DNA from: Phaseolus vulgaris
Taxonomy: Eukaryota; Streptophyta; Magnoliopsida; Fabales; Fabaceae
Direction of reading: 5' to 3'
NCBI RefSeq assembly: GCF_000499845.2
Contig: NC_023754.2
Coordinates: 27,814,611-27,878,610 of the forward strand
DNA length: 64,000 nt
Part shown: one piece after another, positions 46,348 through 59,084 of the stretch
How positions within the stretch are numbered: the first letter of the stretch is position 1
How the letters are laid out: every line of letters starts with the position of its first letter
The notes under the pieces: generated by a model
What the model was told of the DNA's origin: nothing
Databases searched by the model: none
The model's input: only the letters and a program-made list of their open reading frames with translations
Made by a program: the position numbers and the translations under genes

Positions 46348-49300
46348 AGATTGGTAATTCTTTTGGACTATTCAATATTTTTCAAGTTTTGGGTTATGGA
46401 CAGAAGAAGGCCATTATAATCTACACTCCCATTCTATGAGTTGCACTCCCATAAAAAATAATTGTTAATTTTATCCTTCGAAAATCTATATTTTAGTTGT
46501 GGATTTTGAAATACAAAACATACATTTTAAATTATGTATTCTAATTTATTTTTTTTTATTTTAGAATTACAATCTAAAATACATATTTTTATTTTATTTT
46601 ATAATGTATAATTTGAATTATTTATTTTATGAAATTCTTATTTATTTTATGTAAGTTGTGTAGTATAAAATTGATTTTTTAATATAATTTAATTTTTAAT
46701 ACAATTTTTATTGTCGTTAATAATAATAATATTTTCATAAATTAATTATGACAATACTCCCATAATAAATTGAGTACACTATTTTCATAAATTGAACTTC
46801 ATATATAATATAATTTTTAATTTAATAACTCAAAATTTAAGTATATAAGAAAAATATCTAAGTAATGTATATTGATCTCCTCCTACATACGAAACGTGTA
46901 TGTCTAGTTTTGTCAGCCCCTCAATCATGACATGATGAGTTAACTACAATGCACTTTGGATTTCCACTCACGTCGAAGTACCTTAAGAAATTGTCCACAG
47001 TCAATTCTATATTGCTAGATGATTACAATACTCTTGAATCTATCCTACATTAAGTGAAATAACACGAGTTACTGAACATATTAAAATAAATAATCATGGG
47101 AAATAAACAATAGATGTAAAATAAGATAAGTTACTCACCAAAAAAAGAATGTCCTTGTGTCTCACATTATTTTGGATCATGCAATCTACAACGTGATAAT
47201 ATAAACAATCGATATTCCTTCGCCCCACAAAGTATGTATGAATGTAATGTAACACATAACTTATTTATAAGGTTGAATTGGACTTAAAGTCCACTTTATA
47301 ATATAATCACCGATTTAAGCATATATTACCTAGCTGGTCATGCATGGATAATTACATTAACATCCCATGAGTACTCATCATACATGTGGTTGAGTGCACT
47401 AATCCACCACAATAATCTACCACAGATTGTTTTTTCAATTAAATGTTTTTTTTAAATAAATTAATTTAAATACCCACTAATATTTGATTAATATATTTTT
47501 AAAGCAAATTCTGAAAATAAAGGGTAACTGTTTATACATGTTATGATGGTTTGAGATATTTTAACACAGTTATCTATAGCTTAACCTGCTTTGATTGTCA
47601 CCTTTATCGACTTGAGATGCCAAAAACAAGGTTGACCAAACCTTCCTTCAATTCCATTTGTTCCCATTGAAAAAATAGTTCGTTATATATATTTTTTAAT
47701 TTTAAATTGATTTTCTTTTATCAGCAATACCTTTTAAATCGATATAGTTAATTATATGGCATATTTGAAGGAAAAAGCATACCGGTAAGTGGTACCAATT
47801 TTCTGCCTTAAGAGTTGGACAAAATAAATGAAGTGGAAGTAGCGAAGTAGGGTAGCTTTTTCTTTTTCATATCTTAGGTGGAAAGAGTTGGATAACTTTT
47901 TCATCTTAATAATGATAAGGTGGTTTGAAGAGACACTACGAGTCAAAAAATGGAAAATCATTTCAACGTGATTCACATTAGTTAAAAATGATTAAGTGAA
48001 GACAATAATATAAGCTAAAGATTCACTGGGAGAATAATGTCACAATGATAAATTAGAAGCAAATAAAATAATATATAAAGTTTTAAATGGATTTTTAGAT
48101 AAAACAAGTTATTCAACGTAAAAGTCCACTAAACTACTCTTTCACGCTCTTAGCCAACTGGCATATGATTAAAATGCATTTTCTTAATATACTTGTGAAA
48201 CTCTACAAGTTTTTTTTCAAAATGTGAAGCCTTATTCATAAAGTAAGATACTACGTTTTGTTTGTAGAAAGAAGAAGAATGGAAGAAGAATTTATGATAG
48301 CTAAAGTTAAAATAAAATGAGTTGGTATGTGAAAGCTTAAAATGGTGGGAGGGTACATCCAACTAATTTAAGGACCACTCTTAATTAATATCGGATCAAA
48401 CCAAACTACTTGGAAAACAAAAGGTATAATTTTTTTCCTTTCTCTTCTTTCTATGTTGTTTTCATTATCCGCCAATTTGTACTAACAAGGAATGATAATA
48501 TATATCACAATAATAAGAATGGTCAACATTTAAGACCATAGGGCCAATCTGACACGACCCTTGTGTTAAATCCACCCCATTGTTCCTCTCGTGGGGTCTC
48601 AACCATTCCAATATCTCAATATGACAATATCATGTATTAATTGAAGAATTTAATTGACTGGGAAGTGCAAATTGGTTTTGATACAATCAGGTCTCAATCC
48701 CTCACCCTCTTTACTTCTTGCTAAATTAAATTCAATTTTGAATAGATGATATATTTATGAGTGATTTGATAGTGATATGATAATGAATGGTATGACAAAA
48801 TTAACAAATTTTCGGTGTGATAGATTCTTATATTATATTAATAAGTAAATTTTAAAATGTTATGGGTCGAACTCGATATTATGGATATTCATATTTAAGA
48901 GCATTAATTAATATCGTATCATATAAATTAAGGGATTCTGAATAATTAACTTTAAATAAGAAACAATATTTATTAGTGAATTAAGCTAATAACAAGATCA
49001 TGTACAAGGAAAGAGGGAGAGTACTGTCCTACATAAAAAAAAAAGAAAACAACTCGCATAACACAATAGAATGAGTACTCTCAACTCATATCATATACAC
49101 TATATTTTTACACTCTTACTGACTTGAACGTCAAAGTATAGGTGGAGCTTTCTCATTCCTTGGAGCCAATTCATGAAGTTTAGAAAGATACGATTTATTG
49201 ATCATATCGAGATTTAATTGACTTCAACTGAATGTTCTAGATTTGAGATCGACAATACTCATATTTATAATATTTACAAAATTAACTTATAAGAAGAGGT

Positions 49301-52300
49301 TTAGATTCGGTGATATACGATGAGATAGATATCTCTTAATTTTTCTAACAACTTCAATTATCACCGTGTTTCAGTTGTTGCATTTTTGTCCAGTTTTCTT
49401 ACTATTTTTCTCTTGGGAGTTCTATTCTTTAACCGAAGCAAAGAACATAACTATAATTATATATAAGTTGATGAGTAGAAGAGCACGAAATAAAAAGTGG
49501 TTAATATGTGAGGAGCAGCTTGTGGGGCAGTCACTAAGCACAACCCCTGATTTCTGAAACACTTTGATTGATTCAGTTGGCTGGATTTGGAGTCTTTCTA
49601 ATTAGACTCATTAATAATGTTCCACCCTCATTTGCTTTCCAAATTGCTAAACACTAAAACACGTCCTTTCACACAATTGAAAGACTATATATGTATATAT
49701 TTGTATGCAAGTTATCCACTCACTCTGCAACAATTTTCGAACAACATCTCTGATTACCCAATCAATTATTGTGTGCACTGCCCAACCATTCTGGGGCTGC
49801 AAAATTTTCCCTTTCCTTTTCAATTCTTCACACACTATTATTACTTCGTTTTGTTTTTCTTTTTTGGGGGCTCACTGGTTTGTTGATAAAAAGATAAAGA
49901 CTAAAGTTGGCTATTACATAATTAGTTTACTCACTTTTTATTATTTTTTAATTTATTTTAATGGACCCTCAATCATATAAACCTTTCTTACATATTATTT
50001 TAATTACTTCACATAATGTACCTATAGGATGAATTCTTACACCGAATAGAATTAAATTATATATTTTTTATGAAAACTGTCTTTATTTCAATAATAATCG
50101 GCGCTAAATATCCAAAAACAACAACTAATCATCGTAGGAAAATATTTTTTGTTAATTTTTTTTTTTAAATAAACAATAGTATAGGAGAAAAATAAATAAA
50201 TTAAAATTTCTTCCTTCACCAGGCTCTGATTGTATCAGGGTGTTTTGCTCTTAAAAGGAAGATAAAGAAGCCTAAAGGTAAAAAAAATAGTAATACATAT
50301 GAGTGAATGGTGGATGCATTGAGTTGAATTGAAGAGAGATTTTGAAGTCCCACATATTTCAACTTCTCCAAATGAGAAACAAGAATTTAGGTTGATTTGT
50401 AACATGTAAGTGAACTATATGAGATTTGAGGTTGTGCACAAACTTAGCTGGCTTTTGTTGTTAATAAAGATTCTATATTAAATTTTGATTTCATTTCCAA
50501 CTGAATCACTTTTCATCACATGTAAGAAGAATATTGTCAAGAGATCTTTTTTGGCACATTTTTATTATTGAATAAAATTTATCACTTGTTTCACGAGATT
50601 ATCATACAAATTTTACTTAATAAATAAACATATGTTAAATTAATATGTAGGTCATTGTCATTTTGTTAAATTATTAATTAAATTCTTATGGCTTAAATAA
50701 TTTAATTAAACTCACATTATATGTCTTAATATCATCAAATTAATAATCTCTACATTACAAAAATTCATAAAAATCATATTAACAATCTTTAAACTATTAA
50801 TTATTTAATTATAAATCAATCATGGTTCTTGTTCTTGTATAAACTTAGAAAATTTGCTTAGTACGTAGTCTATGTATTTTGATATGTCTTCATGGTGATG
50901 CTAACGACCACCATTTTAGTGTGGAGTGAGAGTATGTACGTGTACAAAATGTTTTGTCGCACTCAAGTTAATGCTATAATGAGATGGTAGTGTTGACTAA
51001 TATGATAAGAAGAGGGATGACAACCTAAAAAATAATAAAATTAACAAATTCAAGTGACTATCAAGATTGATCTGATTGAAAATTGACTATGTATGAAGTT
51101 GGTGAAATTACTTATTAACAAAGATGAAATAGTATTAATGAAGAAATCCTAACATAATTTTCAGTTAAAAATAAAATTGTTATATAATAGAAACGAGTGT
51201 AAATATGTTGTTGGGATCCATTAAAAAAGTGACAACCAACTTATAACTACTTACCTATTGTGGATTTGATTCTTCCATAACCTTATTACAAGTTATTTTC
51301 TTGTTACCACATGTTTTTCTTAATAAAAAAATTGTGAAAATATAAAATTTCATAGAAAGAAACTAAACTTAAAGTTGATTTAATAAGGTTGGTATTACCA
51401 CATGCGTGTAAATTATAGGTCTTAATAAGAAAAGGCACCGAAGCTAATACAAAATGAATATGAGGAACCTAGGTGCATAATGACTTGTTCGGATTCAACC
51501 CTGTCTCTTTTACTTGTCACTTCAAATGGTGTTGGTCAATATTTGTTGGAGGATAAAGAACCACTCAGCTTCCAGCGATGCAGCAGTGGCTCGGGGCATC
51601 CCCGTGGGTGCATGAGATGTATAATAATCATAAATATAGTATAGATTATTGTGGTAGGTAGAATGGGATTTGGAAGTGCATGTGGGTTGGCTTAGTCAAA
51701 GCACTTCACTCACTAACCTAAAACCCAGTAGAGATAAAGTGTGTTAAGTCCATCATAGTTCACTTTCCATCCTATGAAAACCTCATCCCACATGATCTTG
51801 CTATGGGAAATTGAAAGATCACGAACTCCCCTCAAGATCTCTTCACCCATTTTACCTCATTTCACTTCCCATTCCCACTCCAAACATATATAATCTCTCT
51901 CTTCTTGACCCCACACCACTACCCTCCTCACCTAAACTAAGTGTAAATATTCATTATTGGCCGACAAGTGTCAACCTTTGATTGATACACGCACATCCAC
52001 TCACGGCCCCTTTAAAAGGTTCTAAGCTTTTGCTTGCTAAGCAGTCCCCATCATTCACTGTGCCATGTGTCAACTCATATCACTATACCAACCTTCCATT
52101 CCAAACCTAATACTATTCATCTCACAACACGAAACAAAAGGGTGGTGCTGTGATGTGAGGGGCCTAAATAATGGATCAAAACCCTAACTACATACTCTTC
52201 TGCAATTATTCACACCATCATGCAAAATAAATAAATACTCCTCCATCCATTCAAAACTTCCCTCAGATCAAATTCAATAGCATCAACTAAACCGTGCTTC

Positions 52301-52505
52301 AAGTGATGTTTAGCATTTGTCAAGTGAAAAAATATTTCAGATAATAACGAAAATAAAGGCATCATCTGGTACAAAACTTTTTTATGTGACTTATTCCCAC
52401 TGCATTACTAAAACATAAAAGCACACAATCTCAATACCAAGTCTTCTCTCTCTTCACCCTCTTACCCTCTCTCTAGTTTTTTCCGCTACTTCTTCTCTTC
52501 TTTCT
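46348..52505. other. Large gene-poor AT-rich intergenic region
   Basis: No supported gene across about 6 kb. Short frames at 47752-47976, 48150-48362 and 49366-49980 are low-complexity and unrecognised. The last 900 bp (51600-52505) is less AT-rich and has CT-rich blocks; it probably holds the promoter and leader of the PADRE gene at 52554. Confidence 0.5.
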
Positions 52506-52553
52506 ATGATAGTTGCGTTACCAACACAAAGAGAGAGAGCGGAAGAAGAAATA

Positions 52554-53096
52554 ATGAGAAACAGCATACGGTGTTGCATCTCTTGCATTCTTCCATGCGG
52601 AGCACTCGACGTAATCCGTATAGTGCACTCCAACGGCCGCGTCGAGGAAATCAGCGGCACCGTGAAGGCCAGCGAGATCATGAAGGCGCATCCCAAACAC
52701 GTGCTCAAGAAGCCATCCTCTCCCTCCACCCAAGACGGCGTCGTTCCCAAGATCGTCGTGGTTCCTCCCGACGCTGACCTCCAGCGCGGCAAGATTTACT
52801 TCCTCATGCCCCTCCCCTCTCCCCCCTCCGACAAGAACCACCGCCAGAGACCCTCCTCCGGGAAGAAGAAAAGGAAGGACCACCACGCCGAGAGAATCAA
52901 CCACCACCACGGCCACAATCACAACAACAACAACAGTGACGCCATTTCCGTGGCCAACTTGCTCGTCTCGAACGATCGCTACTTAACTGAAATACTCTCC
53001 GAGAAGCTTTCTACGCAGAGAGACAGAAGACGAGGACGTGTAGCCGTTTGGAGGCCTCACTTGGAGAGCATTTCCGAGTCACCACCTGATATATAA
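52554..53096 (+). CDS. PADRE (DUF4228) domain protein
   Basis: Plant-specific small protein, single exon, 180 aa. The N-terminal MRNSIRCCISCILPCGALDV, then IRIVHSNGRVEEISGTVKAS and EIMKAHPKHVLKK, then PPDADLQRGKIYFLMPLP, are the canonical PADRE core, followed by a disordered Lys/His/Asn-rich region (Asn run near residue 123) and a C-terminal RVAVWRPHLESISESP segment also typical of the family. PADRE genes are often induced by pathogens and abiotic stress; molecular function is unknown. An in-frame ATG at 52506 would add 16 residues unlike homologues, so 52554 is preferred. G+C is clearly higher than in the flanks. Confidence 0.93.
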   Translation: MRNSIRCCISCILPCGALDVIRIVHSNGRVEEISGTVKASEIMKAHPKHVLKKPSSPSTQDGVVPKIVVVPPDADLQRGKIYFLMPLPSPPSDKNHRQRPSSGKKKRKDHHAERINHHHGHNHNNNNSDAISVANLLVSNDRYLTEILSEKLSTQRDRRRGRVAVWRPHLESISESPPDI

Positions 53097-55044
53097 CTAC
53101 TGTAAACGCTTCTTCTTCTTCAATTGTTCAATATCTTAAGCCTCTCCCTATATTATATCATATCATACCAACATATATATTTCCATCTTCCAAACTTCAA
53201 AACCCATTTTTCAAATTTCAACTAAATAGTTTCATTTCATTTTTCTTAATCATATAGGGTTCAAATTATAGGAATACGTGTCTGTCTGTTGAAAGAGTTC
53301 GGTTTGTATCTAATAGCTGAAGATATTAGGATATGAAATAAAAATGAGATGATAATACGTTGTAATTATGAGACTAAGTGAGACCCTTTTGAATAAAAGT
53401 CAGGGATCAAAGAGCTCAACTTTATTGCTTGCCATTTTTTTAAGCTTTCGTTATCAGCTTATCATGATTTCGAAGGGGGGTGTTGGTGTTTAGTTGGTAG
53501 GGTGCATGATTGATGATGGAGGTGTGTTATAATTTTGTAATTTTCAGGAAGGGGTGATAAGAAGGAATTTTTAGAGTTTGTGTTAGCTTTTGATTAATTG
53601 TTGACGATGAAGAGTTGGAATTAGAATTGAAGTACTGCACATGGAAAAGTAAATACAGCAAGTGTATGATTGAAACACAGGAGAAAAGGATCCCACTCCT
53701 GTTGTGTCTGGTTTTCGGGGCATTCGTCGTTCTGTAATGGATCACAATGGAAGGTGATTGAGACGTATGGTAGAATTTATGCCATTGCTAACAACGGAGT
53801 AATCTATTCACGTTTATTCCCGTGGTTCAATGTTCTAGTGTTCGACGGTGTCAGTCATTCTCCAACGCTAACGAGAGGGTGACGTAATGCTTGCATCACC
53901 CTTTAAACATATATTATAATGCGAATAAATTCAAGTAGATAGCTTTTCATTCATTTTTATATTTGAAGAGAGAAAAAAAGGACTTGGGGCCCTCAGATTC
54001 ATGGATGATGGATGTGTATAAAGCCACGGTGTACTTGGGCACAAACTAAGGGTAAAAAAAATGAAAAAGAAAAGGCTGAAAGGAATAGAATTGAAATTAG
54101 CTAGCAAGTGTGATGAGAGTGTGGTTTCCACCAAATAATGTTTATTGTATTGTGTGTCTCTTTAAGCATTTGTTGTGACTATGAGTTAGCAAGGTTAGTG
54201 GGTGAGGCATCCTGAAAAGGTGATTGATTACACAGTGGAGTTTCTGGGGTCTTGGATTGACTGGGCGCCAGATCATTGAGCCTTGAGGTAAGCTTGTGTT
54301 GCCTTCTGTGTTCTGTGTTCTGTTTGGTTCTGATTCTGATTTATTTCAGATTCTTTTTTGTGATTCGAACGCATATATGCGGTTTTTACTCTGAAGCCCC
54401 ACCATATGTCTGGGGCCAACAAAAAAGTTGAGTGAATGAGAGGCTGCTCCATGTAACTATAAAACAATGAATGAATCATTGAAATGTGATGTTCTCATGG
54501 GATGTCAGTGTTGCGAGTGGATCAGGTGAACTCACTAACCTCCTTTGTCTGAATCTTCTCTGTACTTCCTCTCTCTGTCTCTTCTTTACTTTACTTAATT
54601 TCTATGCACCATATCTAAACACACCATAAATTTAAATCACATAAAAATGCTTATTTTCATAAATTTCATTTTCAAAAGCTACCCCCACTCTGCGCATCTA
54701 TCTATCTATCTACCCATCTACACCTACAATTGGTCTCCCTTCTGCATATGGGATTCCATAGACTATTAATTGAAGCTAACCCTACCATTTTTTTCTCTGG
54801 ACGGGACGTCTCCTATTGCCCACATTCTATAACTACATCAAAGATCATATTAGTCTGATAATGACAAATATAAGCTCTTAAACACATCATTTCATCACTT
54901 ACTCCTCATATATTTTTTATTAATAATAAATAAATAAAATAAAATGTGACGATTATTTCAATTTTTATAAAAAAAAATGTCTAAGATCAACTTGTTCAAC
55001 ATCTGACTTACATATAATCTTTAGACTCTACAGTCCACTAAACT
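53097..55044. other. 3' flank of the PADRE gene and spacer
   Basis: Contains short hairpins (ACACAGGAG...CTCCTGTTGTGT near 53675-53705; CGCATATATGCG near 54370) and a (TATC)n-like tract near 54698-54712. None of the open frames is recognised. A noncoding transcript is possible around 54200-54480, where G+C rises, but nothing supports it directly. Confidence 0.4.
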
Positions 55045-55118
55045 AATTCTTAAGATCGAAAAGGAAACCAATTCTTAAGATTGAAAAGGAAACCAATTCT
55101 TAAGATTGAAAAGGAAAG
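55045..55118. repeat. Three tandem copies of a 25-bp unit
   Basis: AATTCTTAAGATYGAAAAGG-type units start at 55045, 55070 and 55095, nearly identical. Confidence 0.92.
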
Positions 55119-55387
55119 GTAGATTACTTCAAAAAAGTCATAATCTATCCTAACAAAATCCTTATAATCAATCTTTAATTAAAAAAAAACAAATCACAAT
55201 ACAAATAAAACAATCCCTAAAACGAAACCCACTCAAAATTGAATCCCTTTAAAAAAAATTTACCTATCTACTGAATTGTTTAGGAATCAGAGCATATGTG
55301 ATTCTAGCCTCATCAACTATATACAATAACTTACATAAAAATCTAATAGTCCTTAACATATAAAAAATTAACATTGTGCACAACATA

Positions 55388-55443
55388 TTTTTTAAAAGAA
55401 AATAATACTAGCTAATTTTTTAAAAGAAAATAATACTAGCTAA
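55388..55443. repeat. Two tandem copies of a 28-bp unit
   Basis: TTTTTTAAAAGAAAATAATA plus CTAGCTAA repeated at 55388-55415 and 55416-55443. Confidence 0.9.
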
Positions 55444-58400
55444 CTTTTAACTTTTAAGTAGTTTGTTTCATGGTATCAAAATAGCATGTTTGACTATTGA
55501 TTACACTTTTTAAACTGTTATCCTAAATAATTAACATATGAGAAAACAAATTGCATCTGTTATTATCATTTCATCACAAACTTCTATATATAATAATTTG
55601 TAAACTTTAATTAAAATTCTTCTAAAGGTTTTAAACTCTTAACATATAAACAATTAATTACATAATTTACATATAATTTCGAAACATCAAAGAAGAAGTA
55701 TTAATTGCTAATTTTTTTTCTAGGAATAAAAACTTGTTGCATTAGAATTATTTAATATATGAATGTTAAAGAACTGTAGGAATTCAAATGTGAACGTTTC
55801 GAATGACTAGAGATAATCTCATAAATTTGATTATGATGAAATACTCTTGAAAAAAAGGTTAGACACTTTGAATATTATATTATGTGGAACCATATATGAT
55901 CATATATATGTGCTAGCGGCGCCTCACACTTGTGAATAATCAAGGTGGGAGTTACAATGTCTCTGTCTCCACCTTTCACTTGGATTCATTTCAATATAAT
56001 ACTATTATAAGGCAATGGAAAACGCTATGGTACAGTAGTACAATACTATTATTTTAGCATTTCATGAAAATTTTCATGTCTCCATGTTGGAAATGTATAA
56101 TGTAGAATAATATAATAAATGTGATAATGCAAATATAATACACACTTTATAATATTGTTGGAGATTTGGTAAGCGTAATGCGAACCATAGCCCACACTTG
56201 TCTCGCACTAGTGCCTTACAGTTCAAACGTGCTACTTTGTCGCAATTTCATTTGTATGCCACAAAATATTATGAATTTATTTCCTACCGAAAAAGTAAAA
56301 CCAGATACATTATTCATTCTTAGTGTAAAAGTGGAAGAGTGAGATATATAATGAAATCGAGTTTATTTTTAACAAAAGTTAATATGTTAATTAATAACCA
56401 GTTTCTCATGTTAAGCACACAAAATCATAGATCATCACGTAGACTCAGCACCAATGTATAAAGGACACGTAACAAAATGCATACAAATAAAATTACTTAA
56501 TGCTCGTGAGACATTGGACTAGACATAAGAACCAGTCACAGAACAAATAAAGTTAGGTAGTTTATGCTTCATCCAAGTACATGTTTTTAATTGAGCCATA
56601 TATAGTATTTCATCAGTTTTCGCTCTCCTATCTTTAAACATTACATTGTTCCCAAATGCACAAAACTATTGCAATTACAAACTTTTCCAAAACTTCAGAT
56701 TTTGCTTTAGATTTAACTGATTTAGGTGAAATTGCAGAAAATAAGACATGATATTGGTATGTTAAGCTCTTATTATCCCTACCCACCTCCAACACGCGAT
56801 TTCCAAAACGTAATTTCACATGTCAAAAAATTGTCTCTAATTATTTCCTCATATTGCAAACACAACAGGTATTATTACTAAGGGTGTCCCTCTTCTAACT
56901 ATGTTTCATGTTATACTGATTGAAATTGGATAAAACTTAGAAATCTTGATACCGACATATTCAAAATGTATTAAGATGAGGAGAAAATTAGGTAATATAC
57001 TTTTAATTACGATCCAAACATTAATTCGGCTCAATAATAACGGGTTCGTAATAAGTAAATAAATAGTCTCAATTTTTTTAGAAAAATGTACGTGATTATC
57101 GCACATTAATTGCACCGAACACCGAGTACTTACTTGAACGTCAAAATACTTTTGCATGTATTCTCCTGACCAATAGCCTACGAAAAAAATGAGATTGACG
57201 GGAGTAAAAATATCTTAATGGTAAAATAAAATTAAGTAAGAATATGACATGATAACCTTCATTAGATTGAAATTGCAAAGTAATAAAACAAAAATGAATT
57301 AAACATTTGTTTTTGGTCCCGACCCAATCACTTAAATGTTTGTATTCGACCCACTTAGCTTAGGCCCAATAGATAAATAAAGCTCAATCCAAATATGACA
57401 AAGCCCAATGACCCTAAAAAAGGTCGGCCTTGACAAGTGGTAATACGTTGACATTCTCTAAAATAACAAAAAAACAGAAAAACAACAAAAAGATATAATT
57501 GAATCAGTTATTTATTCTAACAAGCAAATAAAAACAAAATCAGAGAGACAATACTTTGCAAATCTACACCCTTAAAATACGGGGATATATTATGGTTACC
57601 AAAACCCCCAAACAAAGGTAAACATTATTCTATACAATATACACATTACACTCATATTTCAATGCTCTTACTCACATGATCGCCATAGTTTTATCAATAG
57701 GTTTCTCTCATTGTGATCTTCAAGTGTATTAAAGTGACAATTTTGAAAAGTTAACCTGGAATCCACTTCCAAGATCCGACTCATATTTATTGATAGGAAC
57801 AATAAATAATATTATTCATAAAATATTATTTTAATTCAATGTTTAATTTAAGTATTAACTAATAAAGGTGAATTTTTTATTTACTTAATTTAATACATTT
57901 TTTTAAGAAAAAGAAAACATAAAATTAAATAACTATACACAAATTTCATTTAACAACAAACTTATTCACAAATATTAAATTTCATTTTAATAACAAGTAG
58001 AAATTATTTCAATTATTTAAAATTGTTAATAATTATTTAATAAATTTGAAAAAAAAACAAAAAAAGGGTTCTGTTGAGGAATCAGTTTAGCATTATCTGA
58101 TTTCTCAAAACAATTGTGAAAAGGAATTGAATAGACTATTGACAAATTGGTGTGTCTTAACTGATTTCTCAACATAAAAAGAGGACTATTTATGTTAATA
58201 ATGGTGTAATAGGTAATTTGAGGAAATATTTATTAAAATCAGGATATTTGAAAAAAAAAGTCTGCTGTATTTAAGTATTTAAACTTTTTTATTAATTTAA
58301 AATAAAAAAACAGTTGCTCACTGTGGAATCGGAGTGGTCACGGGTCACGGCGTGTTTATTTAAGAAAAGAAAACAAAAACGGAAAAAGAGAGTGTAGACG

Positions 58401-58848
58401 CAACGCAAGGTATATTATCAATCACACCCACTGAATCTTAATCTTCACCAATTCCCGCTCGCAGCTTAAGGCCTTAATCTTAATCTTAATTAAACGCTCA
58501 CTACTCTTATCTTCTTAACTTAAAACCTATATCTCTCTCCTTATTTATAATTATCTGCCCAAAATTATTTCCAAAAATGAAAATAAAATCCAAAAAAGAA
58601 GAAAAATGCCAAACGGAATTTGGAGCCGTCACACACCGCAAGTCAAGTCGGCAACAACGCGCGTTGCCCTCCCCCTCCAACCCTCACCCCTCTAAAAATT
58701 CAAAACACATTGAAAAATGAGAATATTATGTATTTTCCCACGCATTTATAAAATATAAGTGTAATTTATAATAATAAAATAAGCGGAAATGGCATGAATT
58801 GATTGATTAATTAATAAATTTGAAATTTAAAAATGAGAAAATAATTGG
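55444..58848. other. AT-rich intergenic region upstream of the trihelix gene
   Basis: No gene seen. A 16-bp inverted repeat, TGTTGAGGAATCAGTT (58072-58087) against AACTGATTTCTCAACA (58159-58174, one mismatch), encloses about 70 bp and may be a tiny MITE. The segment from about 58330 onward is presumably promoter and leader of the trihelix gene. Confidence 0.5.
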
Positions 58849-59084
58849 GTGTTTCCGATAGTAGTAGTTGTAGCGGTCAAGCCGAGCCGATCCGATGACG
58901 CGAGCCACTCACACACTGGGGGTTCCCCCAACAACACGCGCCCCTCCCCGGCGACCGTACCGTATTATCCCCCACCCTTCCCACTCTTTCGCCTTGCCGT
59001 TTCGCTTTCTCTCTCTTCTTTCTCTTTCCGCATTCCCTCTCTCTTTCTCTCTCTTATTCCCCGAACCCTAATTTCCGTTTTCCG

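Noticed and set aside
46380..46800. Repeated CACTCCCAT motifs as a third transposon copy
   Set aside because: The motifs are direct rather than inverted and no TSD was visible.
54200..54480. Possible miRNA precursor (TTGGATTGACTGGG segment resembling the miR159/319 start)
   Set aside because: Similarity covers only about nine bases and no matching star arm or extended stem was found.
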